Made by a program: the position numbers and the translations under genes
The notes under the pieces: generated by a model
Told to the model about the DNA's origin: nothing
Seen by the model: only the letters and a program-made list of their open reading frames with translations
Database searches by the model: none
Assembly (NCBI GenBank): GCA_964614095.1
Contig: CAZTJO010000048.1
Location: 1 to 10,991, forward strand
Direction of reading: 5' to 3'
Origin: CAZWKX01 sp964614095
GTDB lineage: Bacteria; Actinomycetota; Acidimicrobiia; Spongiisociales; UBA11373
DNA length: 10,991 bases
In this document: positions 6,444-10,991 of the stretch, piece by piece
Position numbering within the stretch: the first letter of the stretch is position 1
How the letters are laid out: the number at the start of each line of letters is the position of its first letter

Positions 6444-7127
6444 GTGACCGGCTTGGATCAGCAGCTCGGCGCCATCGAACAGTCGTTGCGGCACGGCTCC
6501 TATCGGCCCGGACCCTGGAGCCGGTTCGTAGACGAAGCTATGCGGCGCCCCATCACCGAACGCAGATCGGTTGCCGACCATGCCACTCGGGCCAGCGAAC
6601 TACTCCATCGGCGCCATCGCCGCCCAGAGATCCGAATGAGTCTCGGCGCCCTACTTGGGGTCCTTGTGGCCGGTGGCGGGTTCGCTCTGGTCGAGGCGGG
6701 CCGGAACTCCGGTGGAGCCGTTTTTCTCACCGGGACCGTAATGCTCATCGTCGCCCTGCAGCCCTTGATGAAGACGAGCGTGGGCCTCCTGCTCGGGCTC
6801 CGCTTCAGCGGCGTCTACCTCCGGGGCATTGAGCCACGAGTCAAGCTGCGCTACGGGACCTATCTGGCCGCGTCCCGCCCATCACGCGTCGTGTTTCACC
6901 TCGCGGGAACCGTCGGCTCGCCGGCCGGCGCAGCCTGGGCCTGGTACCGGGCGACCGGAAACGCCTCAGGGACCGGTGCCATCGTTGCCCTCTTTTGGGC
7001 CTTGCTGGCTGTTCAGTTGTTGACTTTCGTGCTCGGCGTGACCGGCCACGGCCGGCGCCAGGCCCGCATCTCGAGCGGCGGGATGGCCGGCAAGGAGATA
7101 CGAGCCGCTCTGCGCCGCAGCACCTAG
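6444..7127 (+). CDS. Uncharacterised multi-pass membrane protein
   Basis: The protein has 227 residues. The N-terminal 64 residues are hydrophilic and Arg-rich (RRPITERRS, HRRHRRPEIR) with a possible amphipathic helix, probably cytoplasmic. Hydrophobic segments follow at about 66-84, 90-108, 147-167 and 178-200, with a weaker one at 112-126, and the protein ends in a basic tail. By the positive-inside rule both termini are likely cytoplasmic if there are four spans. No catalytic or transport motif is recognisable and I cannot name a family. The GTG at 6444 has no ribosome binding site but follows a -10-like CACAAT by six bases, so a leaderless transcript is likely; the only other start in the region would be internal. 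The preceding region contains a perfect palindrome (6394-6409), so the gene may be specifically regulated. It is followed 62 bases later by a small lipoprotein gene with its own -10 box. Confidence 0.7.
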   Translation: MTGLDQQLGAIEQSLRHGSYRPGPWSRFVDEAMRRPITERRSVADHATRASELLHRRHRRPEIRMSLGALLGVLVAGGGFALVEAGRNSGGAVFLTGTVMLIVALQPLMKTSVGLLLGLRFSGVYLRGIEPRVKLRYGTYLAASRPSRVVFHLAGTVGSPAGAAWAWYRATGNASGTGAIVALFWALLAVQLLTFVLGVTGHGRRQARISSGGMAGKEIRAALRRST

Positions 7128-7152
7128 CTCCGCTCAGGGCGGGCAAACTCGG

Positions 7153-7158
7153 TATGGT
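7153..7158 (+). promoter_or_regulatory. -10 box for the small lipoprotein gene
   Basis: TATGGT fits TAnnnT, and seven bases later comes a GTG (7166) in frame with the lipoprotein. Transcription from here would begin at about 7166. It could give a leaderless start at that GTG, or a 24-base leader carrying AGGAG (7180-7184) before GTG 7190. The same TATGGT precedes the lipoprotein gene at 8670. Confidence 0.4.
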
Positions 7159-7189
7159 CTCCTGCGTGAACCGAAGCTTAGGAGTTGTC

Positions 7190-7726
7190 GTGCGTCGTGT
7201 CGCGGTGAGCCTCATCATCATCCTTGGATTCGTTGCCTGTGCGGAGGACGCCGGGCCTGATCCCGACACGCTGCCCACCGACCTCCAAATCGACTACCAC
7301 TGGAACAATGGAGTGAGCCGAGTCTCGCCGGACTACCTCTACTACCACATCTCGCTTCCGGCAACCGGATCGGCGACGATCTCCTACACGCTCGGCCACC
7401 CGAGCAGCAGTGAGCAGGAGGAGTGGGCCGAGACGTTTGAGGTCAGCGACGACGATCTCCGTGGCCTGTATGCCCTGATGCAGCAGGTGGGTCTGTTCAC
7501 CCGGACTTGGCAGCCGGCAGATCCCGTTCCGGGCGCTTCCGGTGGTCCCTCGGTCCGGGTCGTCGCCGAGGGAAAGACATACAACGTGCCCAGCGAGCTT
7601 GCCGACATGAGCGACGCAGTGGCGATCGCCAACGTCTACGGCAAGATCGAGCAGATGGTGCCCGAAACGGTCAGGGACACCATGGAGGCGCGTCAGGCGC
7701 AGTACCTGGAGGAGCACGACTCCTAG
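7190..7726 (+). CDS. Small lipoprotein of unknown function
   Basis: The protein is 178 residues from GTG 7190, which has AGGAG at 7180-7184 with five-base spacing. The signal is Arg2-Arg3, hydrophobic 4-16 and Cys17; the lipobox (GFVAC) is slightly unusual, with Phe at -3. A second in-frame GTG at 7166 would add eight residues (MNRSLGVV) and fits a leaderless start from the TATGGT at 7153; both may be used. The mature part begins with an acidic spacer and a tyrosine-rich stretch, LQIDYHWNNG...YLYYHISLP (about 32-57). Next come strands ending in a helix, SDDDLRGLYALMQQVGLF (86-103), and a C-terminal helix rich in Glu and Gln. There is no cysteine besides the lipidated one and no catalytic motif. 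I do not recognise a named family. The next gene is convergent. Confidence 0.75.
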   Translation: MRRVAVSLIIILGFVACAEDAGPDPDTLPTDLQIDYHWNNGVSRVSPDYLYYHISLPATGSATISYTLGHPSSSEQEEWAETFEVSDDDLRGLYALMQQVGLFTRTWQPADPVPGASGGPSVRVVAEGKTYNVPSELADMSDAVAIANVYGKIEQMVPETVRDTMEARQAQYLEEHDS

Positions 7727-7882
7727 ACGGCCTCACTCTCTGCACCCATCGCCAAGCCCGAAGGACCGAGAGGAGGAGCCAGGAGGATCTACTTTGCTGC
7801 TGGAGAAACCGCGCTCGCCTCAATCAGCGCTGGAACCACACATCCGCAGACCCGGCGTCCGGTCCGAGAACTCTGCTGCCGG

Positions 7883-8446
7883 CTAGCTCCCTATCGCGTC
7901 CACAAACGCGTGAATGAGGCTGTTGCGGGCCTCCGCCGAGGGAGCCGTCACTTGAAAGACCCAGGCGCCCTCAGGCTCACCCCACACCGCGAGGTAGTCC
8001 GTTTCGACCACGCCGGGCCCGGTCTCGGCGGTTCCACCGGCAGCCACCCAAACCAGCGGCCCGCTCGGATCGAGTGAACTGCCTTCAAGCTCACCCATTT
8101 CGGATGCAATGGCGCTCAAGAACTCCAGCGGAGTGATCGCCTCTCGTCCTCCAGCCGCGGCCGCCTGTTCCACAGAGAACGCATCGAGCACCAAACCCTG
8201 CTCCTCTTCAGCCCCGTAGTGAACTGCCGGTCCTCCCCTACCCTGCGACATGTCGGCTCGGGGAAGGCCGGCGATCTCACAGGGCAGAGCAGCAAAGAGC
8301 GCCTCGATGTCTTCCTGCGTGTCGGGCATGTCGACCTCGGTGAGACCCCAAGGTGGAACGTCGCTCTGTGAAACGGCCGCACCGTCATCGTCACCGCACG
8401 CACTGATCACCAACAGGAACACGAACAAGATGGCCAGACGCCGCAT
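7883..8446 (-). CDS. Small lipoprotein of unknown function
   Basis: The protein is 187 residues from ATG 8446. The frame stays open upstream as far as 9004, but that extension overlaps the divergent gene and would bury the signal. From 8446 the product has Arg2-Arg3, a hydrophobic core at 4-14, lipobox VISAC and lipidated Cys17, followed by an acidic GDDDG. The purine-rich AGAGGCGG lies five bases upstream as a plausible ribosome binding site. The mature domain alternates predicted helices (EDIEALFAALPCEIAGL, 45-61; FLSAIASEMGEL, 109-120) and strands (LVWVAAGG, AWVFQVTAP). It ends in a helix, SLIHAFVDAIG. One further cysteine (56) is unpaired. The layout suggests a compact alpha/beta extracytoplasmic domain; no family is recognised. 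Two dyads lie directly upstream of its ribosome binding site. Confidence 0.75.
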   Translation of the reverse strand: MRRLAILFVFLLVISACGDDDGAAVSQSDVPPWGLTEVDMPDTQEDIEALFAALPCEIAGLPRADMSQGRGGPAVHYGAEEEQGLVLDAFSVEQAAAAGGREAITPLEFLSAIASEMGELEGSSLDPSGPLVWVAAGGTAETGPGVVETDYLAVWGEPEGAWVFQVTAPSAEARNSLIHAFVDAIGS

Positions 8447-8460
8447 ATGTCCGCCTCTGG

Positions 8461-8494
8461 GCTCCGAGGCTCGGAGCGAGTGTCCTGGAGACAC
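8461..8494. promoter_or_regulatory. Two adjacent dyads in the leader of the lipoprotein at 7883-8446
   Basis: GCTCCGAG-G-CTCGGAGC (8461-8477) is a perfect 17-base palindrome ending 14 bases before the ATG at 8446, next to the ribosome binding site. Immediately behind it, GTGTC (8480-8484) and GACAC (8490-8494) form a second five-base dyad. They could be operator half-sites or mRNA hairpins limiting translation. I see no clear -10 box upstream of them. Confidence 0.4.
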
Positions 8495-8637
8495 CTCCAG
8501 CACACAGACATTCTGAACGTGGGCCTTGCAGGCGACGATGGGGGATGATCCGGATTCAGCCCAGGAGACTGCTTCTGCGGCGCCGCCATCTGGGCCTGCA
8601 GCACCGCCTGGAGTGCAGAGAGTGTCGGGCCCATCAC

Positions 8638-8643
8638 TATGGT
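8638..8643 (+). promoter_or_regulatory. -10 box for the interrupted lipoprotein gene
   Basis: TATGGT lies 26 bases before the ATG at 8670, with an AGGGAG ribosome binding site (8660-8665) between. A normal promoter and translation start thus appear preserved in front of the broken gene. No clear -35 is seen. Confidence 0.4.
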
Positions 8644-8669
8644 GACGTCGGAAATATGCAGGGAGAAAC

Positions 8670-9686
8670 ATGAAACGTCCGGCATTCTTGCTGGCGATGG
8701 CCCTTGTCTCCGCCTGCGGTGGAGAGACGGCGACCACCACTTCAACGGTCGCCACAACCCCAGAGACAACGACCACCACATAGTTTCCTTTCCCCGAGAT
8801 CGATGTGGGTACGATCCCGGCGATGCCGGCCGCCGTTTTCTCCGAGGAATACGGCGGTCCTTTGCTCATCGAAACGGCGTGCGTCAACACTGATTTGACC
8901 TCAGGTGTTGCCGATCCCGGGGAGATCCGGGAATCGCTGGCGGGGACCCTTGGTTTCATCGGCATCGAGGTCGTGGATTCCGGGTGCGACCTGACACTCG
9001 ACATCGATCTTGATGGCCACCGTCAGTCGGCGCAGTACGAGGTGGTGGGCCTGTGTTACGGCGGCGCCGTGTTGGAGGGCCAAATCGTTGCCTCAGCGGC
9101 AGGAGAGACGTCGGTATGGGATGTTGATGTCGATCAGGAGCCGCCGAACCAAATTCTCGAATGTGAAGGCGACGCCGCACCGCCCGGCGGGCCGATCCAT
9201 CCGGATTACTGGCAACAGCAGCTGGCCGATCCGCTGATGGCCTTGTTCGGGCCTCTGGGCCAGGTGGCCTTTGCCGCAGTTGAGACGGGGCAGATCGACC
9301 TCAACGGAGAACTGCCCGACACCGTGATCTACGAGATTCTCACTGCCGCCCTCCACAGCGACGATCCCGACAATCGCTGCAGGGCCGCAGCGGTCGTGAA
9401 TGCCCTGGTTGGAGACGTCCAGGATATTGAGTACGCGGCGGGCAGCGACAGTCACTGGCCCCAAGACCCCCAGTTGTTGGCGCTGGCGCCACATCTCATC
9501 GATACCTACATAGAACTCACCGAGATCGACTATCCCGACCCCAAGCCACACGGCTGGAGTTGCGAAGACTTCCTGGTGGATGCTCTCGAAAAGATGACCG
9601 GGGCCTACCCCGGCCATACGGCGAGGATCTGGGCCGAATGGTGGCTTGACAGAGGCGAACAGTGGCTGGAGGAGCACGGCGGATAA
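8670..9686 (+). pseudogene. Lipoprotein gene interrupted by an in-frame amber codon after the linker
   Basis: ATG 8670, with AGGGAG four bases upstream, opens a textbook lipoprotein start: Lys2-Arg3, hydrophobic 5-13, lipobox LVSAC with Cys16. A Thr-rich linker ending in five threonines follows, as in the other lipoproteins here. Codon 38 (8781-8783) is TAG. Reading on in the same frame, with no shift, gives FPFPEIDVG and then a further 290 residues of well-formed exported domain to the TAA at 9684-9686. One base change would restore a 338-residue lipoprotein. TAG is an ordinary stop for at least six other genes in this window, so general reassignment is excluded. A nonsense mutation, an assembly error or programmed readthrough remain possible. 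The signal, promoter and ribosome binding site are intact, which points to a recent event. Confidence 0.65.
8805..9686 (+). CDS. Exported-type domain downstream of the amber codon (293 codons from internal GTG)
   Basis: If translated separately, this domain would start at GTG 8805 (or ATG 8823), without a good ribosome binding site and without any signal peptide. It has six cysteines (26, 61, 84, 120, 192 and 253), an even number typical of a disulfide-bonded exported domain, so a cytoplasmic product would be out of place. The first half alternates strands with Asp-rich loops (CDLTLDIDLDGH, 61-72; VWDVDVDQEPP, 104-114). The second half is helical, with an Ala/Leu-rich stretch (DTVIYEILTAALHSD, 172-186; CRAAAVVNALVGD, 192-204) that recalls HEAT-like repeats. 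It ends in a Trp-rich tail (IWAEWWLDRGEQWLEE). No catalytic motif or named family is recognised. It is best regarded as the mature part of the interrupted lipoprotein beginning at 8670. Confidence 0.55.
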   Translation: MGTIPAMPAAVFSEEYGGPLLIETACVNTDLTSGVADPGEIRESLAGTLGFIGIEVVDSGCDLTLDIDLDGHRQSAQYEVVGLCYGGAVLEGQIVASAAGETSVWDVDVDQEPPNQILECEGDAAPPGGPIHPDYWQQQLADPLMALFGPLGQVAFAAVETGQIDLNGELPDTVIYEILTAALHSDDPDNRCRAAAVVNALVGDVQDIEYAAGSDSHWPQDPQLLALAPHLIDTYIELTEIDYPDPKPHGWSCEDFLVDALEKMTGAYPGHTARIWAEWWLDRGEQWLEEHGG

Positions 9687-9837
9687 CGCCACCCTGCGCC
9701 AGAGACACTGAATCTCGTCCCTCCCCCTCGGCCTTGCACGTCTACCCTCGACATCAATGTGACCTAGGTTCTGTTCCTGGCCAGATTCCCTGATTCCTCA
9801 GACCCGCCCGCGGTGCCTCTCGGCTCTCGGGTGGCGC

Positions 9838-9843
9838 TACGGT
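9838..9843 (+). promoter_or_regulatory. Putative -10 box for the GNAT gene
   Basis: TACGGT fits TAnnnT and lies ten bases before the ATG at 9854. There is no ribosome binding site between, so the transcript would be leaderless or nearly so. The rest of the 155-base gap (9687-9841) shows nothing recognisable. Confidence 0.3.
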
Positions 9844-9853
9844 GGCGAGCCTG

Positions 9854-10333
9854 ATGCCAACCGTCACCCTCAGAAATGCGCATCCCGAGGATGCCGCAAC
9901 GCTGGCGGCGATCTCACGGCGCGCCTTCGACAGCGACATAGACGTGGGCGCGCCGCGCCCTGGTGGTCCCCCCGGCTACAACGACCCGCGCTGGCAAGAG
10001 AGCATGATGGCCGCGGGCGACTACCTCGTCCTCCTTGTGGATGGAGCCCTGGTGGGTGGTGCCATCGTCCTCAAGACGGGACCCGACGAATACGAGCTAG
10101 GGCGCATCTTTGTTGATCCGGCCCGGCACCGTCGTGGAATCGGCCGGCGTGCCATCACCCTGCTCTGGGAGGAGTACCCGCACGCCCGGCACTGGACGGT
10201 GGACACGCCCGTATGGAACCAGCGCACCCGCCAGTTCTACGAGGCGCTCGGTTTTGCAGAGATCGGGAGGCGCACCGACACCGGCGGACCCGAGCTGGTC
10301 GTTTTTGAGAAGCGGTGCCGCCAAGCGCTCTGA
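9854..10333 (+). CDS. GNAT-family N-acetyltransferase
   Basis: This is a 159-residue GNAT enzyme that should move an acetyl group from acetyl-CoA to an amine. Visible family elements are the opening strand and helix VTLRNAHPEDAATLAAISRRAF (described as residues 4-25), the central strands YLVLLVDGALVGGAIVL (57-73) and IFVDPARHRRGIGRRA (85-100). The last holds the pyrophosphate-binding loop; the usual Gln/Arg of the Q/RxxGxG motif is His92 here. The C-terminal NQRTRQFYEALGF (122-134) carries the conserved Tyr129. The substrate cannot be predicted. A GTG at 9842 is also in frame, but it overlaps the likely -10 box, so ATG 9854 is chosen. The gene stands alone; no neighbour suggests a pathway. 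Confidence 0.88.
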   Translation: MPTVTLRNAHPEDAATLAAISRRAFDSDIDVGAPRPGGPPGYNDPRWQESMMAAGDYLVLLVDGALVGGAIVLKTGPDEYELGRIFVDPARHRRGIGRRAITLLWEEYPHARHWTVDTPVWNQRTRQFYEALGFAEIGRRTDTGGPELVVFEKRCRQAL

Positions 10334-10351
10334 CTCGCTGAACCCGATGAG

Positions 10352-10369
10352 GCGTGGGAAACACCACGC
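10352..10369. terminator. Hairpin after the GNAT gene
   Basis: GCGTGG (10352-10357), a six-base loop and CCACGC (10364-10369) form a perfect six-base-pair stem 18 bases after the GNAT stop. No T-run follows. The position suggests a weak terminator; the rest of the gap to 10533 holds only a possible GATAGT -10 box at 10502-10507. Confidence 0.35.
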
Positions 10370-10532
10370 TCCCCTGGGCTCCTACTCATCAAGCACCACC
10401 CGTTCGAGGGGTTCCGGGAGATTCGCAGACCCGACTCCGAGGCTCCGGCGCAGACCCGCGGCTTGCCGCGTCGGGCCGCGGCAGGCTCGAAGTGATGGTT
10501 TGATAGTCCAAAGATCCACTTCGGGAGGCTTC

Positions 10533-10943
10533 ATGCAGATCAGAACCTGGGCGGTTCGCACCGGGCACCGGCTCTGGCACAGACACCCAGCCGTACGAAC
10601 CGGCGAAGAGCTAACACGCGGGGAACGAGCCGCCGACCGTCTTCGCAACGGCATGGGCTCGTGGGCATTTGTGGTCACATCATTGGTTTTTCTGACTGGA
10701 TGGATGATCGGGAATCGCGGCACGGGGTTCGACCCATATCCGTTCATACTCCTGAACCTCATCCTCTCGTGCGTGGCCGCTCTCCAGGGAGCGATCCTGC
10801 TCATCTCAGCACGTCGCGCCGATCAGATCACGGCTGAACTGGCGATTCACGACTTCGACACCAACACCGAGGCGCTGCAACTCATCAAAGAGATCCACAC
10901 CGCCACCGCGCGACCCGCCAATCAGGCCGCCACAAAGGACTGA
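10533..10943 (+). CDS. DUF1003-family membrane protein
   Basis: The protein has 136 residues. It matches the DUF1003 layout: a basic, Arg-rich N-terminus with ERAADRLRNGMGSW (31-44), a first membrane segment at about 44-60, the hallmark FDPYPFILLNLILS (66-79), a second membrane segment running on to about 92, then SARRAD and a soluble helix with D-x-x-x-N-x-E-A (IHDFDTNTEALQLIKEIH, 105-122). The usual AaxQaP-type stretch reads AALQGA here. Its function is unknown, although the family is widespread in bacteria as a small inner-membrane protein. ATG 10533 has GGGAGG (10523-10528) four bases upstream and gives the normal family N-terminus; the long open frame before it (from 10110) overlaps the GNAT gene and is not coding. 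A GATAGT at 10502-10507 is a possible -10 box. Confidence 0.88.
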   Translation: MQIRTWAVRTGHRLWHRHPAVRTGEELTRGERAADRLRNGMGSWAFVVTSLVFLTGWMIGNRGTGFDPYPFILLNLILSCVAALQGAILLISARRADQITAELAIHDFDTNTEALQLIKEIHTATARPANQAATKD

Positions 10944-10963
10944 GTGGAGTCTTCAAGGTCGGG

Positions 10964-10976
10964 GCTTCCCGGAAGC
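10964..10976. terminator. Small hairpin after the DUF1003 gene
   Basis: GCTTCC-C-GGAAGC is a short perfect dyad 20 bases after the stop codon. As RNA only about five base pairs with a three-base loop can form, and no T-run is visible before the window ends, so this is a weak terminator candidate. Confidence 0.25.
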
Positions 10977-10991
10977 TCACGACGCCTCCCC

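Noticed and set aside
6256..6447. Small plus-strand open frame ending in a GTGA overlap with the membrane protein gene
   Set aside because: It runs through the divergent promoter region, has no ribosome binding site (its start lies in the complement of the opposite gene's site) and no recognisable protein character.
8781..8783. Amber reassigned to an amino acid genome-wide
   Set aside because: TAG is the natural terminator of the genes ending at 396, 2738, 4020, 7127, 7726 and 7883, so it must function as a stop.
8447..9004. Upstream extension of the minus-strand lipoprotein frame to an ATG at 9004
   Set aside because: It overlaps the plus-strand signal/linker and mature domain of the interrupted gene, and the Thr-linker complement explains its Val-rich run. 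The signal peptide begins at 8446.
10110..10532. Open frame upstream of the DUF1003 start, suggesting a longer protein
   Set aside because: It overlaps the GNAT gene out of frame and has low-complexity Arg/Ser content. The DUF1003 family starts near the ATG at 10533, which has a ribosome binding site.

Overview
The window is GC-rich bacterial DNA. GTG starts are frequent, several promoters look leaderless (a TAnnnT-like -10 box six to eight bases before the start codon with no ribosome binding site), and lipoproteins carry Thr/Pro/Ala-rich linkers behind the lipobox. Together with a DUF1003 membrane protein, this suggests a high-GC actinobacterium, perhaps Acidimicrobiia-like. The taxonomy is inference from style, not from a marker gene.

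Layout. Positions 1-396 hold the 3' end of an unrecognised Cys-containing protein. Positions 481-2672 carry two plus-strand lipoprotein genes: one with a possible PknH-like sensor domain, and one with a Thr-rich linker and an eight-repeat WD40-type propeller. A perfect 15-bp hairpin (2701-2745) separates them from a minus-strand block read from 5398 down to 2738: arsR, an ACR3-type arsenite efflux permease translationally coupled to it by a GTGA overlap, and a cytoplasmic clan GH-A glycoside hydrolase. Upstream of arsR on the same strand is another Thr-linker lipoprotein (5546-6244). It diverges from a plus-strand membrane protein (6444-7127), which is followed by a small lipoprotein (7190-7726). 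A convergent minus-strand lipoprotein (7883-8446) diverges from a seventh exported protein (8670-9686). In that gene an in-frame amber codon lies exactly between the lipoprotein signal/linker and the mature domain. The right end carries a GNAT acetyltransferase and a DUF1003 membrane protein.

Function. Only arsR-acr3 forms a recognisable system: arsenite sensing and efflux, without an arsenate reductase in view. The likely arsR promoter is leaderless, and a large dyad that could be its operator lies inside the first codons of arsR. The other genes are mostly single transcription units for surface-anchored proteins of unknown function. I see no CRISPR array, transposase, integrase, tRNA or rRNA. 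No intergenic stretch exceeds 300 bases unless the interrupted lipoprotein is read only from its internal GTG at 8805.

I do not see a convincing new multi-gene system. The best leads are the amber-interrupted lipoprotein, the intragenic arsR dyad, the glycosidase behind the arsenic genes, and several perfect palindromes in upstream regions.
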